A stretch of DNA of 5,275 nt from an uncultured Sphingobium sp. (lineage in GTDB: Bacteria; Pseudomonadota; Alphaproteobacteria; Sphingomonadales; Sphingomonadaceae): the NCBI GenBank assembly GCA_913773715.1, contig CAJYHD010000530.1, positions 1 through 5,275 of the forward strand, in the 5' to 3' direction. Position numbers and translations under genes: made by a program. The notes under the pieces are model-generated. The model made no database searches. It had not been told where the DNA came from and worked only from the letters and a program-made list of their open reading frames with translations. Positions 1-5,275 of this stretch are shown here, piece by piece; the first letter of the stretch is position 1; every line of letters starts with the position of its first letter.

Positions 1-368
1 TTCAGGACACCGCCATCGGTGTCTAGCATCGGGACACCGCGCGCGTTGAACCAGCGATAGATGCCGTCCGCGCAGCGTAGACGGTAATCGGTATTGTAGT
101 CAGACTGGTGGGTAACGGCTGTTTCCCAGGCGGCGCGGACCCGATCGATGTCGTCCGGATGCAGCGCCGCCATCCACCCGTCCCCGGCAACCTCCGCCGG
201 ATTTTGTCCGGTCAGCGCCACCCATTCGGGCACGTCCATGACATAACCATCGGCATCAACCACCCAAGTCGCTGACGACGTTTCGGAAACGAAACGCCGT
301 AACCATCCTTCGCTGACGTCCTCTTTGGCCATGCGGCCCGATCTACCAAGAATGCGCTCGTTTTGCAT
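1..368 (-). CDS. PAS-domain sensory protein, N-terminal part (runs off left edge)
   Basis: The minus strand reads open from an ATG at 366-368 to the window edge, giving 122 codons plus two bases. The translation is a clear PAS fold of the PAS_3 type. It starts around residue 25, carries the sequence ATWVVDADGYV (residues 33-43), then a WMAALHPDD segment (65-73) followed by RVRAAWETA, and ends in YRLRCADGIYRWFNARGVP (95-113). Such domains sense small ligands, redox state or light, or mediate dimerisation, and usually sit in front of a histidine kinase, GGDEF or other output module. The output domain lies outside the window, so the final function is unknown. No membrane helix or signal peptide appears in the visible part, so it is probably cytosolic here. 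The start is uncertain: neither this ATG nor the in-frame ATG at 330-332 (residue 13) has a good Shine-Dalgarno sequence, and a GTG immediately precedes the chosen ATG. It is transcribed divergently from the phytochrome gene. Confidence 0.85.
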   Translation of the reverse strand, partial: MQNERILGRSGRMAKEDVSEGWLRRFVSETSSATWVVDADGYVMDVPEWVALTGQNPAEVAGDGWMAALHPDDIDRVRAAWETAVTHQSDYNTDYRLRCADGIYRWFNARGVPMLDTDGGVL

Positions 369-383
369 CACGGAAGACACTCT

Positions 384-391
384 ATGGAGCA
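384..391 (+). promoter_or_regulatory. ATGGAGCA box, copy near the PAS gene
   Basis: The 8-base core ATGGAGCA of the box found at 454-467 and 3175-3188 also occurs here, followed by CAT. It is 71 bases before the copy in front of the phytochrome gene and 15 bases upstream of the start of the divergent PAS gene. An 8-base match is weak on its own. Its position in the same intergenic region is the only reason to list it. Confidence 0.25.
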
Positions 392-453
392 CATCAAGAC
401 GCAGAAGCTGTCTCGTGAAGGTTTTTGCGTTGTTTTACATTATTCATAACAGT

Positions 454-467
454 AATGGAGCATATTG
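454..467 (+). promoter_or_regulatory. Shared upstream box AATGGAGCATATTG, copy before bphP
   Basis: AATGGAGCATATTG ends 17 bases before the phytochrome start codon. It matches AATGGAGCATTTTG at 3175-3188, upstream of the chemoreceptor, at 13 of 14 positions, including an identical run of 10 bases. Both copies are also preceded by CATA. It could be an operator or part of the promoter. The function is inferred only from the repetition and the position. Confidence 0.4.
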
Positions 468-474
468 CTTCATG

Positions 475-479
475 AGGTG
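475..479 (+). promoter_or_regulatory. Ribosome binding site of bphP
   Basis: AGGTG lies 5 bases before the ATG at 485. This is adequate Shine-Dalgarno spacing and supports that start, which also places the chromophore-binding cysteine at residue 16, as expected for a bacteriophytochrome. Confidence 0.6.
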
Positions 480-484
480 TTGGT

Positions 485-3055
485 ATGAACCACGCTGACC
501 CATCCGTCGATCAAGCCGACATGCAAGCCTGCGCAAGAGAGGCGATCGAGTTCCCGGGGCAGGTGCAGCCGCACGGCTTTCTGATCGAATGCTCGCCCGA
601 TTGGATCGTCAGGCGTGTGTCGGCAAACATGCGCTCGTGGTTCGGTCGTCAGCCCGAGCAGGCGCTGGGTGCGCCCCTGTCGGACCTGTTCGGCCCCCGC
701 CTGATCCATGATCTCCGGGGCGAGTTGCAGCTCATGGGGGAACGCCCCGTCGTCGGGCGTCTTTACGATCGCCAGGCAACCGGCTGCGACCGCTCGCTCG
801 ATCTTGCGGTCCACCGAGCTGGCGAGACGATCGTCATCGAAGGAGAGCCTGCGACGGGCGAACCTAATCGCGCAGCCACGGCAGTTCCGACCCTGCTGGC
901 ACAGCTGCGGCACGAGAAGACGGTGGAAGGGCTGGCGGGCATGATCGTCCGTCAAGTGCGCGCCCTGACGCAGTTCGATCGGATCATGGTGTATCGCTTC
1001 CACCACGACGGAAGCGGTGAAGTCATCGCGGAGAGCAAGGCGACTTCGCTCCCCAGCTTTAAGGGGTTGCGCTACCCGGCCAGCGACATCCCGCCACAGG
1101 CCCGCGCTCTTTATTTGCGCAATCCGATCCGCCTCATCGCCGACGTTGGTGCCCAGACGGTTGATCTGATACCCCGGATCGATCCGATGGGAAGGCCGCT
1201 TGATCTGTCGATGGCCGATCTACGTGCTGTCTCGCCGGTGCATATCGAATATCTGCGCAACATGGGCGTCGCCGCGTCCATGTCGATCTCGATCGTCGTG
1301 GGAGGCGAACTCTGGGGTCTGATCGCCGCCCATCATCAGCACCCGCGCCGACTGTCGATGGCACAGCGGGAGTCGCTCAGCTTCTTCGGTCAGATGGCGT
1401 CTTCCATCCTGGAGGGTATCTCTCGCGCCGAAGAGCTTGCCCGGCAGGATCGCGCCCGCAATCTGCACAACCGCCTGCTGTCGCAATTTTCCGGGGAGGC
1501 ACGGGTCGTCAGCGATATCCTGCCGCAGCTCGCCGAGGCACAGGACATGCTCGCGGCAGACGGCCTCGCGACTTGGATTGACGGCAATCTCCAGACGATG
1601 GGGGCGACGCCCGACAGCGAGCAGATTGGCGATCTGATCCGGTTCCTCAATCGCGCCGTCGCAAGCCGTATCTACTCGACGCAGCAACTTCCGGTCGTCC
1701 ACCCCGAGGCGGAGCCATATGCGGAAGTGGCGTCGGGCGTCCTTGCCGTTCCGGTGTCACGGCGCCCCCGCGATTATATCCTGTTCTTCCGTCGCGAACT
1801 GCCCCGTCAGGTCGTCTGGGCGGGTGAGCCGGTCAAGGTCGCGCACCATACGACGGAGGGCACTCGCTTCAGCCCGCGCAAGAGCTTCGATGCATGGCGC
1901 GAAACCGTCCGGCACCAGTCAGCGCCGTGGACACAAGCTGATCTCAACGTAGCGGAAGCGCTTCGCATCTCGTTCCTGGAGTTGATGCTTCAAGTGACCG
2001 ACGATGCCGAAAAGCAGCGGAAGGTCGCGAACGACCAGCAGGATCTTTTGATAGCGGAACTCAACCATCGCGTCCGCAACATCCTGAACCTGATCGTCGG
2101 TCTCGTGCGCCAATGCTCCGACGACGCACAGAGCGTCACCGATTTTTCGCGGCAAGTCAGCGAGCGTGTCTATGCCTTGGCGCGCGCGCACGACCAGATC
2201 GCGAGCAGCGGATGGGGACCGCGTTCGGTCCGCAACATGATCCGCGTCGAAGCCGGCGCCTATCTTGCCGACAAGGCCGATCGCATCACGATCACGGGTG
2301 ATGAGGCCGCGATCCAGCCCGACGCCTTCGCGACACTTGCGCTCGTCGTCCATGAACTCATCACCAACTCGGCGAAATACGGGGCCTTCCGCGACTCACA
2401 TGGCGGCGTAGACATCGCACTGACATGCGACCCCGACCTTGGCCTTATCATGGATTGGGTCGAGCATGGCGGCGCGCCGGTCAAAGCACCGATGCGGCGC
2501 GGCTTCGGGTCCACCATCATCGAGCGGGCGATCCCGCACGAGCTGGGCGGTGATGCCATGCTCGATTTCGCTACGAGCGGGCTCCGCGCGCGCTTCGTCA
2601 TCCCTTCCGTCTATCTCGCCGACTGCGCCCCTGGGGCGGACACCGACGCACGGATCGATACCGGGGAAGCAGCCGGCGCCGGGCGGATCGACGGCAGCGT
2701 CTTGTTGGTCGAGGACAATCTGCTGATCGCGCTGGAGGTCGAAGATAGTCTTGGGTTGCTCGGAGCAAGCGAAGTTCATGTCGCGTCGAGCGTCGCATCG
2801 GCTTTAACCCTGATCGCGCGACACCGTATCGACTTTGCGTTGCTGGATTACAATTTAGGGCGCGAGCAAAGCGTGCGTGTGGCTGACGAATTGATTCGTC
2901 TCGACATCCCCTTCGTGTTCGCAACCGGCTACGGCGATACCGCGATGATCGCTCCGCAATTCCGCGACCGGCCGATTCTGACGAAGCCATACACTCACAG
3001 CATGATGATGCACGCCTATGGCCAGGCGATTTCACACGCCGCACGACATCGGTAG
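485..3055 (+). CDS. bphP: Hybrid bacteriophytochrome: PAS-GAF-PHY, HWE histidine kinase and receiver
   Basis: This is a cytosolic red/far-red photoreceptor kinase of 856 residues. The N-terminal tail carries Cys16 followed by IEFPGQVQPHG, the position where bacteriophytochromes attach biliverdin covalently. Domains in order: PAS (about 20-115); GAF (about 136-312) with PASDIP (198-203, Asp201), PVHIEYLRNMG (251-261, His253) and LWGLIAAHH (276-284), all chromophore-pocket motifs; PHY (about 320-500) with the tongue motif SPRKSF (463-468); an HWE kinase with phospho-acceptor His528 in LNHRVRN, an N-box with HELITN (623-628) and the diagnostic W-x-E (Trp658, Glu660) before GGAPV; and a receiver (about 737-850) with Glu743/Asp744, phospho-acceptor Asp788, Thr814 in FATGYG and Lys834. 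All key residues are present, so it should be active. The architecture matches the Agrobacterium Agp2 (BphP2) type. Whether the dark state is Pr or Pfr (bathy) cannot be told. No bphO lies next to it, so biliverdin must come from elsewhere. Confidence 0.96.
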   Translation: MNHADPSVDQADMQACAREAIEFPGQVQPHGFLIECSPDWIVRRVSANMRSWFGRQPEQALGAPLSDLFGPRLIHDLRGELQLMGERPVVGRLYDRQATGCDRSLDLAVHRAGETIVIEGEPATGEPNRAATAVPTLLAQLRHEKTVEGLAGMIVRQVRALTQFDRIMVYRFHHDGSGEVIAESKATSLPSFKGLRYPASDIPPQARALYLRNPIRLIADVGAQTVDLIPRIDPMGRPLDLSMADLRAVSPVHIEYLRNMGVAASMSISIVVGGELWGLIAAHHQHPRRLSMAQRESLSFFGQMASSILEGISRAEELARQDRARNLHNRLLSQFSGEARVVSDILPQLAEAQDMLAADGLATWIDGNLQTMGATPDSEQIGDLIRFLNRAVASRIYSTQQLPVVHPEAEPYAEVASGVLAVPVSRRPRDYILFFRRELPRQVVWAGEPVKVAHHTTEGTRFSPRKSFDAWRETVRHQSAPWTQADLNVAEALRISFLELMLQVTDDAEKQRKVANDQQDLLIAELNHRVRNILNLIVGLVRQCSDDAQSVTDFSRQVSERVYALARAHDQIASSGWGPRSVRNMIRVEAGAYLADKADRITITGDEAAIQPDAFATLALVVHELITNSAKYGAFRDSHGGVDIALTCDPDLGLIMDWVEHGGAPVKAPMRRGFGSTIIERAIPHELGGDAMLDFATSGLRARFVIPSVYLADCAPGADTDARIDTGEAAGAGRIDGSVLLVEDNLLIALEVEDSLGLLGASEVHVASSVASALTLIARHRIDFALLDYNLGREQSVRVADELIRLDIPFVFATGYGDTAMIAPQFRDRPILTKPYTHSMMMHAYGQAISHAARHR

Positions 3056-3129
3056 GATCGGTGTTTTGCCGTTTGCGCGGGCCACGGTCTAACCGGCAGC
3101 CGGAAGCGGCCTAAAAGCATGCTATCCAA

Positions 3130-3148
3130 CCAAAAGGCGATTTTTTGG
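3130..3148 (+). terminator. Weak terminator-like hairpin after bphP
   Basis: CCAAAA (3130-3135) and TTTTGG (3143-3148) can form a 6-bp stem around a 7-base loop, and a run of six T sits at 3141-3146. The stem is AT-rich and the T run is inside the structure, not after it. It is a poor intrinsic terminator and may be meaningless. Confidence 0.2.
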
Positions 3149-3174
3149 GTCTAAAAAGTCGGCATTTCTCATAG

Positions 3175-3188
3175 AATGGAGCATTTTG
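3175..3188 (+). promoter_or_regulatory. Shared upstream box AATGGAGCATTTTG, copy before the chemoreceptor
   Basis: AATGGAGCATTTTG differs by one base from the copy at 454-467 before the phytochrome gene. It lies 70 bases before the chemoreceptor start at 3259, far enough away to be a promoter or operator element rather than a ribosome binding site. Confidence 0.4.
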
Positions 3189-3194
3189 GTTCAC

Positions 3195-3210
3195 GCTTTG
3201 AAAGCAAAGC
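3195..3210. promoter_or_regulatory. Perfect inverted repeat GCTTTG-AAAG-CAAAGC
   Basis: Two 6-base arms (3195-3200 and 3205-3210) are perfect inverted repeats around AAAG. A second dyad, GCTTT-G-AAAGC (3195-3205), overlaps the first, and AAGCTT follows at 3207-3212. It lies 48 bases before the chemoreceptor start, probably in the promoter or leader, where it could be an operator or a small RNA hairpin. No regulator is identified. Confidence 0.35.
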
Positions 3211-3243
3211 TTAACCCCCATCATGGCAGTAAGGGAACTCTTT

Positions 3244-3251
3244 AGGGGGAG
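3244..3251 (+). promoter_or_regulatory. Strong ribosome binding site that sets the chemoreceptor start
   Basis: AGGGGGAG lies 7 bases before the ATG at 3259 and is a strong Shine-Dalgarno sequence. The in-frame ATG at 3223 has no purine-rich stretch before it (it is preceded by TTAACCCCCATC). The 3259 start is therefore preferred, making the protein 12 residues shorter than the longest reading. Confidence 0.7.
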
Positions 3252-3258
3252 ATGCACG

Positions 3259-4695
3259 ATGATCGCCTGGTTCGCCAATCACGCACCCATCCGGCAGAAA
3301 TTCAAAGTTCTGTTCATCATCCAGCTCGCGAGCGCTGTGCTCGCATCTGGGATGATCCATCTGTTTGTGATGCGGGGCGCGGATCTCGCATGGCCAGTCG
3401 GCGCGGGCATCTATGCGCTCGCCTTTTTCCCTGCGGTGCTGACCTGGTATAGCGGCAGGCTGATTAGCACCCCCTACGTCACCACGGTATTGCGCATGGA
3501 AGCAATGGCCAAAGGCGATCTGGAAAGCCCGGTGGAATTTACCGACAACCGAGATTGCGTAGGACGCATGACCCGCGCCATGCATATCTTCCGTCAAAAC
3601 GCTGACCAAGTGCGTACGACGAACATTGCAACCAATCTGGTCGTTCAGGAGCTTGGCGACGGATTGAGCCGCCTGGCAGCAGGGGACCTTTCGCTGCCGA
3701 TCACAACCGCCTTTGCGTCCGATTACGAACGGCTGCGCCAAAACTTCAATGCCGCCACCGAGGCGCTCAATCTCATGCTGTCGACCGTCACGACGGTCGC
3801 GCGCGAAATCAACAGCGGCGCCTCGGATATCCGGCAGGCATCGGATGATTTGTCATGCCGTACCGAACAGCAGGCCGCTGCACTGGAAGAGACGGCGGCT
3901 GCCCTGCAGGAAATCACCTCGACGCTTCGCCAGACTGCTGAAGGTACGACCCGGGCAAACCAGCTCGTGTCGCAGGCTCGCCAGGAAGCACAGCAGTCGG
4001 GCGAAGTAGTGCAGCGTGCGGTCGCCGCGATGGAAGGGATCGAACGCACGTCAGGAGAAATCTCGGAGATCATCAGCGTCATCGACGGCATCGCGTTTCA
4101 AACCAACCTGCTGGCACTCAATGCCGGTGTCGAGGCGGCGCGCGCCGGAGATGCGGGCAAAGGATTTGCGGTTGTCGCCTCCGAAGTGCGTGCCCTGGCA
4201 CAACGTTCGGCAGATGCCGCAAAGGACGTGAAGGCCCGTATTACCGCCTCGACCGAGCAGGTCGAAGCCGGCGTCAAGCTGGTGAGCGATACAGGACATG
4301 CCTTGCATGGCATCATTGACCGGGTTGGTGAAATTAGCACCATCGTCAGCGATATCGCCGGATCGATGGATCGACAGGCCACGGGGGTTCAGGAGGTCAA
4401 TACCGCGATCGCAGCGATGGACGGCGTCACGCAGCAGAATGCAGCAATGGTCGAGGAGGCGACAGCAGCAACGCGTTCCCTGGCGTCAGAGGCTGAGGAC
4501 CTCGCCAACCAGGTTACGCGTTTCAAACTGATCCAGACCACTCAGGCAAAAGAGCCATCACCGTCCTCCGGTTCTGTTCACCGGCTCCAGGACTACGTGG
4601 AAAAGGCCGGTCGACGTATCGTGAATGCGCAGCGCCCCTCCTCGGCGCCCTCCCATGCGCTTGCCGTGGCACCTGACGACTGGTCATCGTTCTGA
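3259..4695 (+). CDS. Methyl-accepting chemotaxis protein without a periplasmic sensor domain
   Basis: This is a 478-residue inner-membrane chemoreceptor that would control CheA kinase through CheW. Numbering is from the ATG at 3259. Two hydrophobic helices (about 17-38 and 45-64) are joined by only about six residues (RGADLA), so there is no periplasmic ligand domain. A HAMP unit follows (about 66-119, with Pro72 and MAKGDL), then a second HAMP-like unit (about 128-178, with LAAGDL and YERLRQNFN). The signalling domain (about 188-423) has the methylation-helix signatures RTEQQAAALEETAA and NAAMVEEATAATRSL. Its conserved hairpin tip (about 274-303) reads IAFQTNLLALNAGVEAARAG, with Gly290 where Ala is usual. 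The C-terminus ends in DWSSF (474-478), fitting the W-x-x-F tether that docks CheR or CheB, after a flexible Pro/Ser-rich linker. It probably senses a cytoplasmic, membrane or energy-related cue. No che genes are nearby. The stop overlaps the start of the next small ORF. Confidence 0.94.
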   Translation: MIAWFANHAPIRQKFKVLFIIQLASAVLASGMIHLFVMRGADLAWPVGAGIYALAFFPAVLTWYSGRLISTPYVTTVLRMEAMAKGDLESPVEFTDNRDCVGRMTRAMHIFRQNADQVRTTNIATNLVVQELGDGLSRLAAGDLSLPITTAFASDYERLRQNFNAATEALNLMLSTVTTVAREINSGASDIRQASDDLSCRTEQQAAALEETAAALQEITSTLRQTAEGTTRANQLVSQARQEAQQSGEVVQRAVAAMEGIERTSGEISEIISVIDGIAFQTNLLALNAGVEAARAGDAGKGFAVVASEVRALAQRSADAAKDVKARITASTEQVEAGVKLVSDTGHALHGIIDRVGEISTIVSDIAGSMDRQATGVQEVNTAIAAMDGVTQQNAAMVEEATAATRSLASEAEDLANQVTRFKLIQTTQAKEPSPSSGSVHRLQDYVEKAGRRIVNAQRPSSAPSHALAVAPDDWSSF

Positions 4696-4877
4696 TGACC
4701 GAGGAAAGGATAGTCGCCGGCTGCACCTGCCTATTGCTTGATCTAGCGGAACTTCAACAGGCATTGATACGGATACAGGATATTGTTGTAAGAATTGCCA
4801 CTCCCATCTCCTCTACCACAAGCGATGATGCACCTTCGGAAATGGTGGCTGAGCGCCAGGTTGCAGTGATAAACTAG
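4695..4877 (+). CDS. Possible 60-residue protein overlapping the chemoreceptor stop
   Basis: The ATG at 4695-4697 shares its A with the chemoreceptor stop (TGATG), an arrangement typical of translational coupling. There is no independent Shine-Dalgarno sequence, so expression would rely on re-initiation. The product is soluble-looking: after a short start containing two cysteines (CTC, residues 10-12) comes an amphipathic stretch LLLDLAELQQALIRIQDIVV (residues 13-32) that should be helical, then a Ser/Thr/Asp-rich tail. I do not recognise the family. Against it, codon use is unlike the neighbours: about half of the third positions are G or C, and it uses ATA four times plus AGG, AGA and CTA. 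It could be a small accessory protein made with the receptor, or a chance reading frame. Confidence 0.4.
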   Translation: MTEERIVAGCTCLLLDLAELQQALIRIQDIVVRIATPISSTTSDDAPSEMVAERQVAVIN

Positions 4878-4898
4878 GGTCGAGTGACCTTCTCGATT
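4878..4898 (+). terminator. Weak hairpin directly after the small ORF
   Basis: TCGAG (4880-4884) and CTCGA (4892-4896) pair around a 7-base loop and can be extended by two G-U pairs. The hairpin starts right at the TAG stop ending at 4877. No U run follows. It may help end the chemoreceptor transcript, but this is weak evidence. Confidence 0.25.
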
Positions 4899-5128
4899 GG
4901 GAACCCGTAGCGGGAAAGTAGCCTTCTTGACCGTGCCGAGAGGCGTCAGAGACATCGACTTTCCCAAAATATGTCCCCAATTGCTCTTTCCCGAAATAGG
5001 CCTTCGTGGATGGGGAAACGGGAATGGTCGGCTGAACCATTAGCTGATTTCGGGAAGACAGATTGCCTGCCTGAGCGTCCAGGTTTGGGCGAAGAAGTCG
5101 ATTTTCAGTGGAGTTAGCTTATCCCAAC
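4899..5128. repeat. Non-coding stretch with clustered TTCCCG/CGGGAA boxes
   Basis: Between the small ORF and HU no convincing gene is seen, but one motif recurs. CTTTCCCAAAATA (4959-4971) and CTTTCCCGAAATA (4986-4998) are direct repeats 27 bases apart with one mismatch. ATTTCGGGAA (5047-5056) is the exact inverse of TTCCCGAAAT (4988-4997). CGGGAAAG (4911-4918) is the exact inverse of CTTTCCCG (4986-4993). GGGGAAACGGGAA (5012-5024) adds two more related units. The arms could pair in several alternative ways in RNA or act as a multi-site protein binding region. A degenerate repeat element is equally possible. Confidence 0.45.
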
Positions 5129-5141
5129 ACGCTTATAGCGC

Positions 5142-5168
5142 CGCCCCGCCCGACGTGCGGGCGGAGCG
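5142..5168 (-). terminator. GC-rich hairpin, probable terminator of the HU gene
   Basis: CCGCCCG (5146-5152) and CGGGCGG (5158-5164) form a perfect 7-bp GC stem with loop ACGTG. It extends by three more pairs beyond one mismatch, to 5142 and 5168. It lies just downstream of the HU stop on the minus strand. There is no clear U tract after it in that direction (CTATAAGC follows), so it may be a weak or bidirectional terminator, or an mRNA-stabilising 3' hairpin. Confidence 0.55.
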
Positions 5169-5176
5169 ACGGACGC

Positions 5177-5275
5177 TTATCCGTTGAGCTTGTCCTTGAC
5201 GGCCTTGGCTGGCGCAAAGCCGAGCTTCTTGGAAGCGGCAATCTGCATGGCCTCGCCAGTGGCGGGGTTACGACC
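5177..5275 (-). CDS. DNA-binding protein HU, C-terminal part (runs off right edge)
   Basis: The minus strand from the right edge encodes 32 residues followed by TAA (complement of 5177-5179). It opens with GRNPATGE, the signature of the HU/IHF beta arm whose proline intercalates into DNA, and continues MQIAASKKLGF, then PAKAVKDKLNG as the last helix. HU is a small (about 90-residue) dimeric nucleoid protein that bends DNA and helps in replication, recombination and transcription. The short C-terminal end and the GRNPATG form favour HU over IHF, whose tails differ. The N-terminal two thirds lie outside the window. It points toward the chemoreceptor region and is likely an independent, highly expressed gene ended by the hairpin at 5142-5168. 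Confidence 0.93.
   Translation of the reverse strand, partial: GRNPATGEAMQIAASKKLGFAPAKAVKDKLNG

Larger units (their letters stand above)
369..484. promoter_or_regulatory. Divergent intergenic promoter region between PAS sensor and bphP
   Basis: This 116-base gap separates two divergent genes, so it must hold both promoters. It is much more AT-rich than its surroundings between about 420 and 470. A weak sigma70-like pair for the phytochrome gene can be read as TTGTTT (430-435), a 17-base gap and TAATGG (453-458), but the match is poor. A small dyad, CATTA (438-442) and TAATG (453-457), overlaps the shared 14-base box. No GGAAC...GTT pair, the signature of the general-stress sigma factor EcfG, was found on either strand. 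Confidence 0.5.
3056..3258. other. Intergenic region between bphP and the chemoreceptor gene
   Basis: This 203-base non-coding stretch separates two same-strand genes. Near its left end it has short GC hairpins: CGGT-CTA-ACCG (3086-3096) and an overlapping CCGG-CAG-CCGG (3093-3103), neither followed by a U run. Further right come the palindrome AGCATGCT (3116-3123), an AT-rich hairpin, the shared box at 3175-3188 and a tight dyad at 3195-3210. The length and the promoter-like AT-rich part suggest the chemoreceptor has its own promoter rather than depending only on read-through. Confidence 0.5.

Noticed and set aside
470..1006. Open frame of 178 codons on the minus strand inside the phytochrome gene
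   Set aside because: It lies entirely opposite the PAS-GAF coding region, and its translation shows no domain. Long antisense frames are expected in GC-rich genes.
3086..3103. Short GC hairpins (CGGT-CTA-ACCG and CCGG-CAG-CCGG) as the bphP terminator
   Set aside because: The stems are 4 bp, overlap each other and lack a following U run, so they are not called as a terminator.
3234..3238. GGAAC as a possible EcfG general-stress -35 element
   Set aside because: No GTT-type -10 lies 16-17 bases downstream, and the site would put the promoter on top of the ribosome binding site.
3223..3258. Upstream ATG giving the chemoreceptor 12 extra residues
   Set aside because: No ribosome binding site precedes it, while the ATG at 3259 has a strong AGGGGGAG at proper distance. 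The extra residues add no domain.
3211..3741. Open frame of 176 codons on the minus strand opposite the chemoreceptor
   Set aside because: It mirrors a well-supported plus-strand gene and shows no recognisable motif.
4813..5040. Open frame of 75 codons on the minus strand with a repeated YFGK peptide
   Set aside because: The peptide repeat only reflects the TTTCCC direct repeat in the DNA. The frame overlaps the small plus-strand ORF and has no recognisable domain.
4885..5043. Open plus-strand stretch of about 50 codons through the repeat cluster
   Set aside because: It has no ATG and no ribosome binding site, and I recognise no family. A decayed gene remnant is possible but unsupported.

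Overview
This window looks like chromosomal DNA from an alphaproteobacterium, and a sphingomonad is my best guess. The inference rests on the GC-rich coding regions, the HWE-family histidine kinase fused to a receiver of the 'FATGY' type, the alphaproteobacterial style of chemoreceptor (two HAMP units and a W-x-x-F tail), and the HU C-terminus. There is no rRNA or other firm taxonomic marker, so the assignment is tentative. No tRNA, CRISPR array, insertion sequence or phage gene was seen.

Layout, left to right. (1) Positions 1-368, minus strand: the N-terminal 122 codons of a PAS-domain sensor that runs off the left edge. (2) Positions 369-484: a short divergent promoter region. (3) Positions 485-3055, plus strand: a complete 856-residue hybrid bacteriophytochrome, with PAS-GAF-PHY photosensory core, HWE histidine kinase and C-terminal receiver. 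(4) Positions 3056-3258: an intergenic region with small dyads and a strong ribosome binding site. (5) Positions 3259-4695, plus strand: a 478-residue methyl-accepting chemotaxis protein with two membrane helices, almost no periplasmic domain and a CheR-type C-terminal tether. (6) Positions 4695-4877, plus strand: a possible 60-residue protein whose start codon overlaps the chemoreceptor stop. (7) Positions 4878-5176: non-coding, with an unusual cluster of TTCCCG/CGGGAA boxes and a GC-rich hairpin that probably ends the next gene. (8) Positions 5177-5275, minus strand: the last 32 codons of a DNA-binding protein HU gene, running off the right edge.

How the parts may work together. The core is sensory: a divergent PAS sensor, a red/far-red photoreceptor kinase and a membrane chemoreceptor. 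The phytochrome kinase is of the class (HWE) that in alphaproteobacteria often feeds the general stress response. The chemoreceptor would talk to a CheA/CheW array encoded elsewhere. A near-identical 14-base element (AATGGAGCATWTTG) lies upstream of both the phytochrome and the chemoreceptor, and its 8-base core occurs again upstream of the divergent PAS gene, so the three genes may share a regulator. That link is inference. No heme oxygenase (bphO), which would supply biliverdin, and no cytosolic chemotaxis gene is visible here.

The most interesting items are the shared upstream box, the stop/start-coupled small ORF behind the chemoreceptor, and the repeated TTCCCG-box region before HU. I found no clearly new multi-gene system.
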